Assembly (NCBI GenBank): GCA_023386455.1
Contig: JAEWJO010000060.1
Span: 1 to 10,106 of the forward strand
Direction: 5' to 3'
DNA length: 10,106 nucleotides
DNA from: Pseudomonadota bacterium
GTDB lineage: Bacteria; Myxococcota_A; Polyangia; Haliangiales; Haliangiaceae
Below are positions 1 through 6,315 of the stretch, one piece after another. Position 1 is the first letter of the stretch; each line of letters opens with the position of its first letter. The notes beneath the pieces are model-generated. The model had not been told where the DNA came from. It did not search any database and saw only the letters and a program-made list of their open reading frames with translations. The position numbers and the translations under genes were made by a program.

Positions 1-1
1 A

Positions 2-127
2 CTCGCGCGCCTCAAGGACTGGCGCGTCCTTCGTGACCACCGGAGGCGGGGAAGCCACGTGGCGAACACCCTGAACGCCGTCGCGGTCCTACACAATCTG
101 AGACTTGAATTGCGGGACAACTCTTAG
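2..127 (+). CDS. Transposase C-terminal end (IS5-like, partial at left edge)
   Basis: Only the last 41 codons and the TAG stop (125-127) lie in the window; the gene begins to the left. The peptide carries LKDWRVLRD, then an RRRG cluster, then AVAVLHNL near the end. This pattern (Lys-Asp-Trp-Arg-Val-Leu-Arg, basic patch, Val-Leu-His-Asn) is typical of the C-terminus of IS5-type DDE transposases, just after the last catalytic acidic residue. The catalytic triad itself is outside the window, so activity cannot be judged. The stop overlaps the stop of the convergent gene that follows (TTA at 124-126 read on the other strand). No terminal inverted repeat is recognisable downstream, where one would have to lie inside that gene's 3' coding end. 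It may be an intact element, a decayed one, or a domesticated transposase gene. Confidence 0.72.
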   Translation, partial: LARLKDWRVLRDHRRRGSHVANTLNAVAVLHNLRLELRDNS

Positions 128-1581
128 TAGAGGACGCCGACCGTGACCGCGAGGCCGTAGTCCTTGTCGGACGCGGCCGACACACCGCGCGTCGCGGCCA
201 TCGTGTTCGGCGTCGCGTCGAACTTCAGGTTCACCTGATCGTAGTGACCGTCGATCTGCAGCGCGTAGTGCGGCCCGAGCATGATCTGCGCGCCGGCACG
301 GAGATCGAACGCGCTGATCTTCGCGGAGCCATAGCTGTCGCTCTTGCCGATCGAGCCGGCGTCGAACATCAGCGGGATGTCGAGCATGACGTAGCCGCCG
401 ATCTTCGGCGCCAGCGGGAATCGCGCCGACAGCTGTGGCGCGACGCCCTTGTAGTTCACGTCGGGCATGTCGAGCTGGTTTGCCATCATGAGGCCCGAGC
501 GATCGGCCATGTAGTAGCGACCCCAGTACGCGAGACCCGCGGCAACGGACGCGCCTCCGAAGGTCAGCCGGTAGCGCGCGCCGAACGAGTAGCTGCCGCT
601 GACGATCGGCGCCGTCACCGTCGTGCCGGGCACAGCGATGCCGAGCGCGAACGCGCGGTTGTACGTCGCCGCGAGACCGAAGCCGGCGGCGGGGCTCTTC
701 AGCGACGAGAACGCGGCCGGGTACAGCTCGCCCTCGATCAGTCCCGCGGGTGCCGCGGTGCCGACGGGCGGCGGCCGCATCGCGCCGCTCGCCTCGTACG
801 TGAACGTGCGGCGCGCGAACGCGGCGCCGGCGTCGAGCCAGACCGCCGCCTGCGTGACCGGATGGCGCGGCCGGGTCTCGCCATCATCGTCGCCCTTGCG
901 GCGGCGGCGCCGCGAGCGATCGTCGTCGTCATCCTCATCGCGCCGCGCGTCCTCGTCGTCGCGGCGACTCGTGCGCTTGCGCTTGCCGCCGTCGTCGTCG
1001 CGCTTGCTCGTGCGCCGGCGCTTGTCGTCGTCCTTCTTGCGGCGGTCGTCGTCCCGCTTCTTGCGGTCGTCGTCGGCGCGGCGGCGGTCGTCATCCTCGC
1101 GCTTCTTGCGGTCGTCGTCGCGCCGCGCGTCTTCCTCGCGCCTGAGGTCCTCGTCGTCATCGTCGTCGTCGGCCTGGGCGGCGGCGTCGTCGATCCGCTT
1201 GCCGAGCTTGGCCGCGAGCGCCTTCTTCAGATCCTTCGTCGTCTTGAAGTCGATCTCGAGCTTGCTCTTGTTCTTGCCCTTGCCGGCGATCGTCAGCTCG
1301 AGGCGCTTCTTCTGCACCTTGCCGTGAATCACGACGTCGACCTCGAGCTTGTTCCGCAGGCGCTTCACGGCCTTGCCGTCGAACGTCGTGATCGACAGCT
1401 TGTCCATGTCGACCTGCACGCGATCGGCTCGCGTCACCTTCGCCGAATCCGCGGCGGCATCGGCGACGACCTCGGCGATCTTGCCGCCGCTATCGCCGTC
1501 GAGCGGAGCGACCGCGACCTTCGGTCTTGCCATCGCGATCGCGGGAATCACGAGGACGAGCAGAAGGAACGACCACCGCAC
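124..1581 (-). CDS. Exported protein: CsgG/TolB-like N-domain, mixed-charge linker, beta-barrel-like C-domain
   Basis: The product has 485 residues from a GTG start at 1579-1581. That start gives a clean Sec signal peptide: RW, then the core SFLLLVLVIPAIA, then an AMA cleavage site before RPK. The frame is open upstream, with ATGs at 1644 and 1725, but these add an Arg-rich, non-signal-like leader; no start has a strong Shine-Dalgarno site. Residues about 20-130 are alternating beta/alpha (KVAVAPLDGD..., VDVVIHGKV...), resembling the N-terminal fold of CsgG/TolB-type proteins. Residues about 138-237 are almost only Asp, Arg and Lys, with a heptad repeat. Residues about 242-485 consist of amphipathic beta strands rich in Gly, Tyr and Ala and end in GVLY. 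A terminal aromatic after a strand is the usual signature of outer-membrane barrels. A periplasmic/outer-membrane location is inferred; the function is unknown. It lies downstream of the kinase gene on the same strand and is convergent with the transposase end. Confidence 0.8.
   Translation of the reverse strand: MRWSFLLLVLVIPAIAMARPKVAVAPLDGDSGGKIAEVVADAAADSAKVTRADRVQVDMDKLSITTFDGKAVKRLRNKLEVDVVIHGKVQKKRLELTIAGKGKNKSKLEIDFKTTKDLKKALAAKLGKRIDDAAAQADDDDDDEDLRREEDARRDDDRKKREDDDRRRADDDRKKRDDDRRKKDDDKRRRTSKRDDDGGKRKRTSRRDDEDARRDEDDDDDRSRRRRRKGDDDGETRPRHPVTQAAVWLDAGAAFARRTFTYEASGAMRPPPVGTAAPAGLIEGELYPAAFSSLKSPAAGFGLAATYNRAFALGIAVPGTTVTAPIVSGSYSFGARYRLTFGGASVAAGLAYWGRYYMADRSGLMMANQLDMPDVNYKGVAPQLSARFPLAPKIGGYVMLDIPLMFDAGSIGKSDSYGSAKISAFDLRAGAQIMLGPHYALQIDGHYDQVNLKFDATPNTMAATRGVSAASDKDYGLAVTVGVLY
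1012..1119 (-). repeat. In-frame heptad repeats (DDD + basic triplet) inside the mixed-charge linker
   Basis: This stretch encodes an 8-residue unit DDDRKKRE followed by four consecutive 7-residue units: DDDRRRA, DDDRKKR, DDDRRKK and DDDKRRR. It is therefore a degenerate 21-base tandem repeat. Less regular Asp/Arg blocks extend on both sides to about 871-1170. The DNA reads as runs of GTCGTC on the plus strand. Codons for Arg and Lys vary between units, so the repeat is better conserved as protein than as DNA. The tract is probably extended or helical with alternating charge patches. Length variation between strains would be expected from slippage. Confidence 0.85.
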
Positions 1582-1838
1582 GGTAGCTCGATGGTAACCG
1601 ACTCGGCGCCGGGAGAAGTAGCGATCCAGCTGTCCGTCGAACATCCCGGGCCGGCCTCGTTCGAGGCAGCGCTCGCCGATCGGGCGCGTGATCTGCGACG
1701 CATTCTCGTTCCGCGCGGTTGTCACCGGACCGTACGATTTCGCGAGCGCACGAAATTCCTGCTGCTGCCGCGCGGACGTCGCGCTCGGGGGCCCTCCAGC
1801 AATCGCCGGGACTTATCGCCGTTACGGTCCGGTGGCAG
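1582..1838. other. Spacer between kinase stop and exported-protein start, with 12-bp inverted repeat
   Basis: This 257-base stretch holds no gene that I can support. It contains a perfect 12-bp inverted repeat, 1723-1734 (CACCGGACCGTA) with 1823-1834 (TACGGTCCGGTG), separated by 88 bases. A short 6-bp stem (ATTTCG at 1737-1742, CGAAAT at 1751-1756) lies just inside the left arm. No clear sigma-70 promoter is visible, although a promoter for the downstream minus-strand gene would be expected here. Part of the stretch could be coding if the exported protein starts at the ATG at 1644 or 1725. Confidence 0.5.
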
Positions 1839-1847
1839 CTAGCTGCC
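1834..1847. repeat. 14-bp perfect palindrome spanning the kinase stop codon
   Basis: GGCAGCTAGCTGCC reads the same on both strands and includes the kinase TAG stop (1839-1841 on the minus strand) with its last two codons, Gly and Ser. It abuts the right arm of the 12-bp inverted repeat. There is no loop and no T-tract, so it is not a classical intrinsic terminator. It could be a protein-binding site or chance. Confidence 0.5.
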
Positions 1848-2936
1848 GAGCGGCAATGCGACCGAGAACGTCGAGCCCTGCCCGGGCGTGCTGTGGAGCG
1901 TGATCCGGCCACCATGCGCCTCGACGAGCTGGCGCGTGATGTAGAGGCCGAGCCCGAATCCGCCATACGCCGCGGGCACCGCGCGCTCGTACTTCTCGAA
2001 GATGCGGTCGGCGTCGTGGTGATCGATGCCGATGCCCTGGTCGCGGACCTCGACGTGTGCGAACGCGTCCTCGCGATCGCCGAGGATCTGGATCGGCCGG
2101 CCGCGGCCGTACTTCAGCGCGTTGACGATCAGGTTCGTGAACACCTGATCGAGGCGCAGGCGATCCCACACGCCACGCTGGCTGCGCACGTCGATCACGA
2201 TCGGCGAGCCCGCGAGCTCCGCGCGAGGCCGCAGGCGCTCGGCGACGTCGCGCACGACATCGGCGAGATCGACCTCGCTCCTCGCGAGCGCGATGTGACC
2301 GTCCTTGACGTTGTGCGCGTCGAGCAACGAGTTGATGAGCGTCGCGAGGCGCGTGACCTCACCGCGCGCGGCCTGGACCTGCGGCAACAGCTCGCCGAGG
2401 TCGGTGCGCTCGAACAGTCGCTCGAGCTGCTGCAGCTGCAGGCTGACGTTCGTGACCGGCGAGCGCAGCTCGTGCGATGCGACCACGAGGAACTCGTCGC
2501 GCGCCGCGAGTGCACGCTGCGTCGTCTCGACGAGCGCCTCTCGCTCGCGTTCGTGGCGCTTCCGCTCCGTGATGTCGCGGATCACGCTGAGAAGCATGCG
2601 GCGGTCGCAGATCGTGTGACCGCGCGAGTTCACCTCGACGTTGAAGTACGACCCGTCCTTGCGCCGGTGCAGCGTCTCGAACAGCACGCCGCGCGTGTTC
2701 GCCGCCGCCATCTGGACCGGGACGTCGGACGGGTCGGCGCGCAGCTGGTACACGCTCATCTCGAGCATCTCGCCGCGCGGGTAGCCGTATGCGAGCTCCG
2801 CCGCCTCGTTCGCGTCGAGCAAACGACCGGTCTCCGCTTCGATCACGATCAGGATGTCGCGAGCGTGCTCGAAGAAGAATCGGCCGATCTCTGGGTCGTG
2901 CTCCAGGCGCACGCCTGCACTGTAGAATCGGTTCAT
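1839..2936 (-). CDS. Soluble PAS-domain sensor histidine kinase (orphan)
   Basis: The product has 365 residues and no membrane segment or signal peptide, so it should act in the cytoplasm. A PAS domain spans about residues 14-125 (FFFEHARDILIVIEAETGRL..., then the VIRDITERK exit motif). A short coiled-coil linker leads to the HisKA domain (about 140-210) with the phospho-acceptor in SHELRSP, His155. The HATPase_c domain follows (about 225-365): N-box NLIVNALKYG (Asn268, Asn272), G1 box DQGIGID (299-305), F-box IFEKYER, G2 GGFGLGLYI (325-333) and a terminal PGQGSTF. All motifs needed for autophosphorylation are present. The PAS ligand cannot be read; no heme or flavin signature is evident. No response regulator lies within the window. 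The start chosen is the ATG at 2934-2936, which shares bases with the divergent gene's ATG. A GTG at 2910-2912 is the alternative; the open frame upstream to 3134 is antisense to the neighbour. Confidence 0.92.
   Translation of the reverse strand: MNRFYSAGVRLEHDPEIGRFFFEHARDILIVIEAETGRLLDANEAAELAYGYPRGEMLEMSVYQLRADPSDVPVQMAAANTRGVLFETLHRRKDGSYFNVEVNSRGHTICDRRMLLSVIRDITERKRHEREREALVETTQRALAARDEFLVVASHELRSPVTNVSLQLQQLERLFERTDLGELLPQVQAARGEVTRLATLINSLLDAHNVKDGHIALARSEVDLADVVRDVAERLRPRAELAGSPIVIDVRSQRGVWDRLRLDQVFTNLIVNALKYGRGRPIQILGDREDAFAHVEVRDQGIGIDHHDADRIFEKYERAVPAAYGGFGLGLYITRQLVEAHGGRITLHSTPGQGSTFSVALPLGS
2923..2928 (+). promoter_or_regulatory. Possible -10 element for a leaderless transcript of the DoxX-like gene
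   Basis: TAGAAT differs from the TATAAT consensus at one position and stands out in this GC-rich DNA. It lies 6 bases before the ATG at 2935, so a transcript starting at the usual distance would begin at or next to the ATG. No Shine-Dalgarno site precedes that ATG, which fits a leaderless mRNA. I see no convincing -35 hexamer, and the element lies inside the 5' coding end of the kinase gene. Tentative. Confidence 0.25.
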
Positions 2937-4134
2937 GGCGAAGGCGAGCGCGTTTCGATTTGGAGTACTGACCGCCGCCCTCCTGATCTTTCCGTTTCCG
3001 CTCGGGTACATGCCATTCACCTGGCCGATCGCTCGGTGGCTGACCCAGCCATGGGAGTGGCTCGTCGACGTGTTCTCCCGGTTTGTCCTCGGAATTCCGC
3101 CGCCTCCGCACATCTTCACGGGCAGCGGTGACACGACCTGGCACTACGTCCAGCTGCTCGTGCTCGTGAGCATGACCCTGCTGGGTACCGTCGTCTGGAC
3201 GGTCATCGACCGGCGGCGGAAGCGCACCGAGTACCCGCGGCTCGCGGCCGCGATGCAAGTCGCGCTGCGCTACTACCTCGCGACGGTGATGATCGGCTAC
3301 GGCATGGCGAAGGTGCTGCCGGTGCAGTTCCCGCCGCCGTGGGTCGGGCGCTACGACGGCTCGATCGGCGACATGTCTCCGATGGGTCTGCTGTGGACGT
3401 TCATGGGCCACTCCGGTCCCTACACGTTCGTCGCGGGGCTCGCCGAGATCGTCGGTGCGGTGCTGCTGTTCTGGCGCCGCACGTCACTGCTCGGTGCGCT
3501 CGTGCTCGCCGGCGTGCTCGTGAACATCGTGCTGCTCAACTTCTGCTACGACGTGCCGGTCAAGCTGTTCTCGACGGAGCTGCTGCTCGTGACGATCGCG
3601 CTGATCTATCCGCATCGCTGGCGCCTGCTCGGTGCGGTGCTCGGATATGGCGCGCCGCCGATGCCCCTGCGGCCGCGCATCTCGTTCCTCGGCGAGCGCA
3701 TGCGCGGCATCGCGAAGTACTCGTTCATCTCCGTCGTGCTGGTCACGTGTGTCGTCATGTACAGCGAGCGTCACGCGCTCCGGCCCGCACCGTCGGCGAT
3801 CCACGGCGTGTGGTCGGTCGAGACGTTCGTCCTCGACGGCGTCGAGCATCCTCCGCTGCTGACGGACGACGTCCGGTGGCGCAAGCTGATCGTCGCGGAG
3901 CGCGGGATCCAGATCCGGTTCACGACCGATCGCCGCGCGTTCCATCGTCTCGCGAGGGTCGACGACACGGCCCGGACGGTGCGCCTCGGCGCGCGCGTGT
4001 TCGCGTACGAGCTCGCGGGCGATCGCCTCGTGCTCGCCGACGACACACTGCGCGTCGTGCTCGTTCGCGATCGCGAGCCGCTGCTGAAGACGCGCGGCTT
4101 TCACTGGATCCAGGAGTTCCCGTTCAACCGCTAG
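2935..4134 (+). CDS. DoxX-like integral membrane protein with fused C-terminal beta domain
   Basis: The product has 399 residues. The N-terminal two thirds contain about seven hydrophobic segments (roughly 9-28, 70-91, 106-127, 162-180, 184-203, 212-226 and 259-277). Between them lie the conserved features GSGDTTWHYVQ (63-73), an RYYLATVMIGYGMAKVLP segment, a GDMSPMGLLWTFMG block and an NFCYDVPVK loop. This matches the large DoxX/DoxD-like membrane proteins found in myxobacteria and Bacteroidetes; their reaction is not established, though some smaller DoxX proteins relate to quinone or thiol redox systems. Residues about 286-399 form a soluble, strand-rich domain (HGVWSVETFVLDG..., ending RGFHWIQEFPFNR), a pattern like lipocalin-type beta domains. 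The start at 2935 keeps the first membrane segment; the next ATG at 3010 would remove it. The stop lies 7 bases from the stop of the convergent lipoprotein gene. Confidence 0.85.
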   Translation: MAKASAFRFGVLTAALLIFPFPLGYMPFTWPIARWLTQPWEWLVDVFSRFVLGIPPPPHIFTGSGDTTWHYVQLLVLVSMTLLGTVVWTVIDRRRKRTEYPRLAAAMQVALRYYLATVMIGYGMAKVLPVQFPPPWVGRYDGSIGDMSPMGLLWTFMGHSGPYTFVAGLAEIVGAVLLFWRRTSLLGALVLAGVLVNIVLLNFCYDVPVKLFSTELLLVTIALIYPHRWRLLGAVLGYGAPPMPLRPRISFLGERMRGIAKYSFISVVLVTCVVMYSERHALRPAPSAIHGVWSVETFVLDGVEHPPLLTDDVRWRKLIVAERGIQIRFTTDRRAFHRLARVDDTARTVRLGARVFAYELAGDRLVLADDTLRVVLVRDREPLLKTRGFHWIQEFPFNR

Positions 4135-4141
4135 GACCGCG

Positions 4142-5152
4142 CTACCGCGATGCCTCGTAGATGTCGAAGTAGCCGACGCCCGGGCGGTTGCTGACGAACA
4201 TGATGAAGCGCTCGTCGCTCGACACCTGCGGATCGGCGTCGTACGCGTTGCTGTTGATCGCGCCGAGGTTCTCCGGCGTGCCGAACGGCTGACCCGGCGC
4301 GGGCCGGCGGGCCATCCACAGGTCGGCAAGGCCCGTCGTGCCGGCGCGGGCCGACTGGAAGTAGATGATGCAGTCGTCGGCGGTCACGGATGGATTCTCG
4401 TCGCCGGTGCCGGAGGTCAGCTCGCTGACCGGAACGGGCGGCGACCACACGTTCGTCGTGCTCGCTCGACTCGCACGGAACAGCGTGGCCTCGGCGGTGG
4501 GATCGAGCCGGTTGGAGTGGAAGTACGCGACGAGACCATCCGGCGAGACCGCGAGACCCTCGTCGAGCTCGGTCGAGCTGAGCTCGATGATCGGTGTCGC
4601 CGCGGCGAACGGCGCGTCGCGATCGGGTCGGCGCGCCATGTAGAAGTCGAGGTCGCCGGTCGTGCCGAGTCGGTTCGACGACAGGTACAGCGTCAGGCCA
4701 TCGGCCGAGATCTCCGCGCCGACGTCGTTCGCGATCGTGTTGACCGCTGTGACATCGACCGGTGCGCTCCACGCGCTGCTGATCGACGAGCGCGTCGCGT
4801 GCCAGATGTCGTAGTTGCCCTTGCCGCCGACGCGGTCGGACTTGAAGAACACCTCGAGGCGATCGGCGGTGAAGCTCGGCGTGCCGTCGGCGACGGTCGT
4901 CGACAGCTCCGTGACGATCGATCCGGTCCCGAACCCGCCGAGCGCGGGATGACTCGCGCACGCCGGGCCTGCATCGGTCGCATCCACAGGCGAGGCGTCG
5001 ACGCGAATCTCGTCGGGCGCGAGGCAGACGCCGGCGATGCACGACAGTCCCTCGGGACATTCGTCCGCGGCGTTGCACGCTGCGCCCGACGGTGGCGACG
5101 GCTTGAAGCACCCGGTCGCGACGAGGGCGACGGCGATGCTCGACCAGCGCAT
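4142..5152 (-). CDS. PD40/TolB-type beta-propeller lipoprotein
   Basis: The product has 336 residues. A short signal peptide (MRWSSIAVALVATG) is followed by the lipobox cysteine Cys15, so it should be lipid-anchored. A small Cys-rich knot comes next (Cys26, Cys32, Cys38, Cys43 in the pattern C-x5-C-x5-C-x4-C). A Pro/Asp-rich linker leads to five repeats of about 50 residues of PD40/WD40-like type: starts at about 90, 143, 197, 250 and 305, each with a DG/DD...F/Y...SNR or SDR core followed by a D-I/L/F-[WYF] strand (NYDIWHA, DLDFYMA, ADLWMA, FDIYEAS). Five visible blades are slightly fewer than the six of TolB. Such proteins usually bind peptidoglycan or protein partners in the periplasm; the partner here is unknown. 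The start follows the upstream rarD stop by two bases (TAGGGATG), so the two are very probably co-transcribed and translationally coupled. Confidence 0.88.
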   Translation of the reverse strand: MRWSSIAVALVATGCFKPSPPSGAACNAADECPEGLSCIAGVCLAPDEIRVDASPVDATDAGPACASHPALGGFGTGSIVTELSTTVADGTPSFTADRLEVFFKSDRVGGKGNYDIWHATRSSISSAWSAPVDVTAVNTIANDVGAEISADGLTLYLSSNRLGTTGDLDFYMARRPDRDAPFAAATPIIELSSTELDEGLAVSPDGLVAYFHSNRLDPTAEATLFRASRASTTNVWSPPVPVSELTSGTGDENPSVTADDCIIYFQSARAGTTGLADLWMARRPAPGQPFGTPENLGAINSNAYDADPQVSSDERFIMFVSNRPGVGYFDIYEASR

Positions 5153-5154
5153 CC

Positions 5155-6039
5155 CTACATCGTAGCAGGGCGCCTCGTCGCGCGAACGAGATCGATCGAG
5201 AACACCGCGAGCCCGAGCCAGATCCAGCCAAACGCGAGCAGCCGGTCGTGAGCGAGAGGCTCGCCAAACGCGAGGATGGCGAGCAGGAATTGACCTGTCG
5301 GCGCGAGGTATTGCAGGAAGCCGACGGTCGACAGCGGGAGCCGGCGTGCAGCGCTCGTGAACAGCACGAGCGGGATCGCGGTGACAAAGCCGGTGCCGAC
5401 GAGCAACGCGACGAGCCCCGCATCTCCGGTCATCATCGCGCCGCCGCCGAGCACCGCGAGGTAGATCGCCGCGAACGGCGCGAGCAGCACCGTCTCGATC
5501 GTCGAGCCGACGAGCGCGTCGACCTTCGCGGTCTTGCGCACGAGCCCGTACAGGCCGAACGTGAGCGCGAGCACGAGTGCGATCCACGGGACGCGTCCCG
5601 CGCGCCAGGTGAGAAGCAGAACGCCGATCGTCGCGCACGCGATCGCGAGCCACTGGAGCCGGCGGAGCCGCTCGCGCAGCACGAGCATGCCGAGCGCGAT
5701 CGAGACGAGAGGGTTGATGAAGTAGCCGAGGCTCGCGTCGAGCAGGTGTCCGCTCGTCGTCGCGCCGACGAAGACGGTCCAGTTGATCGCGAGCAGGAAC
5801 GCCGAGGCCGCCATCACCGCGACGAGGCGCACGTCTCGCAGCGCGGCCACGAACAGGCGCCACTGGCGCGCGACGATCAGGAAGATGCCGAACGCGCCGA
5901 GACCCCACACGGCGCGGTGGGCGATCAGCTCGACCGGGTCGACCGCCTTGACCAGCTTCCAGTAGGCCGCGACGACGCCCCACAGACCGTACGCGAGCAC
6001 TCCCTGGAGGAGTCCTGTGCGTTCGCGTACATCCGGCAT
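5155..6039 (-). CDS. rarD: RarD-type EamA/DMT family transporter
   Basis: The product has 294 residues, the normal RarD length of about 290-300, with ten hydrophobic segments expected in the inner membrane. Family signatures are clear: YGLWGVVAAYWK (18-29), ELIAHRAVW (37-45), NWTVFVGA (86-93), ASLGYFINPL (102-111), YGLVRK (164-169), then TAIPLVLFTSAARRLPLSTV (220-239) and GFLQYLAPT. RarD was named for chloramphenicol sensitivity in other bacteria; the substrate is not settled. The start at 6037-6039 is preferred over the ATG at 6058-6060 because AAAGGG (6050-6055, minus strand) lies 10 bases before it, and the shorter form begins like the family. The gene is divergent from the small membrane protein gene (80 bases apart) and leads into the PD40 lipoprotein gene. 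Confidence 0.93.
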   Translation of the reverse strand: MPDVRERTGLLQGVLAYGLWGVVAAYWKLVKAVDPVELIAHRAVWGLGAFGIFLIVARQWRLFVAALRDVRLVAVMAASAFLLAINWTVFVGATTSGHLLDASLGYFINPLVSIALGMLVLRERLRRLQWLAIACATIGVLLLTWRAGRVPWIALVLALTFGLYGLVRKTAKVDALVGSTIETVLLAPFAAIYLAVLGGGAMMTGDAGLVALLVGTGFVTAIPLVLFTSAARRLPLSTVGFLQYLAPTGQFLLAILAFGEPLAHDRLLAFGWIWLGLAVFSIDLVRATRRPATM

Positions 6040-6049
6040 CGAAGGCCAT

Positions 6050-6055
6050 CCCTTT
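6050..6055 (-). promoter_or_regulatory. Ribosome binding site for rarD
   Basis: AAAGGG on the minus strand lies 10 bases upstream of the ATG at 6037-6039. It falls inside the coding extension that would result from the more upstream ATG (6058-6060), so it favours the shorter start. Confidence 0.45.
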
Positions 6056-6119
6056 AGCACGGCAAACTGCGGCGGATAACTGGCGCCCGCGTCGGTCGTG
6101 CATACACTCTCGAGCAGCC

Positions 6120-6299
6120 ATGACCGTGTCGCGCCTCCGCGTTGCCAAGTCCGAGACCCGCGATATGGCCGAGCGCGATCGCGTGCAGCTCGGTCTGCTC
6201 CACGAGCCGACCGAGTGGCACATGAGCAACGCGAAGTTCTTCACCGCGTTCGTCGTGATCGTGGCGCTGCTCGCGGTGCTCGCGCTCGTCCTGCGCTGA
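6120..6299 (+). CDS. 59-residue single-pass membrane protein, unrecognised
   Basis: An ATG at 6120 opens a 60-codon frame ending in TGA at 6297-6299. The first 38 residues are polar and charged (MTVSRLRVAK..., RDRVQLGLLHEPTEWHMSNAK). Residues about 40-58 are one hydrophobic segment (FFTAFVVIVALLAVLALVL) ending in a single Arg, so this should be a tail-anchored or single-pass protein. Nearly every codon ends in G or C, as in the neighbouring genes, over the whole frame, which supports real coding. An in-frame ATG at 6222 (MSNAK...) would leave something that looks like a bare signal peptide. I do not recognise a family. It is 80 bases from the divergent rarD start and 16 bases before the beta-helix gene, with which it is probably co-transcribed. 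The ribosome site is weak (GAG at 6112). Confidence 0.65.
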   Translation: MTVSRLRVAKSETRDMAERDRVQLGLLHEPTEWHMSNAKFFTAFVVIVALLAVLALVLR

Positions 6300-6315
6300 G
6301 CGTTATGCTGGGCCC

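Noticed and set aside
871..1170. GTCGTC-rich repeats considered as a CRISPR or non-coding satellite
   Set aside because: There are no fixed-length repeat and spacer units, and the repeat is in frame with a coherent protein tract.
244..1842. Long plus-strand open frame antisense to the exported protein gene
   Set aside because: It is rich in Arg, Ala, Val and His with no domain pattern, and arises because GC-rich third positions remove stops on the opposite strand. The minus-strand frame has the signal peptide and the domains.
1719..3131. Long plus-strand open frame antisense to the histidine kinase
   Set aside because: Its composition is dominated by Arg, Asp, Val and Ala; the kinase frame on the minus strand contains every expected catalytic box.
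2937..3134. Upstream extension of the histidine kinase to an ATG at 3134
   Set aside because: The added residues are antisense to the first membrane segments of the DoxX-like gene, are low in complexity and precede the PAS domain. An AGGTG lies before the in-frame ATG at 3009-3011, but using it would give a 77-base overlap with the divergent gene.
4132..4144. Intrinsic terminator between the convergent DoxX-like and lipoprotein genes
   Set aside because: Only 7 bases separate the stops and there is no stem with a T-tract.
5153..6244. Upstream extension of the PD40 lipoprotein frame through the rarD region
   Set aside because: The extension is an Arg-rich shadow of rarD; the lipobox signal peptide begins at 5152.
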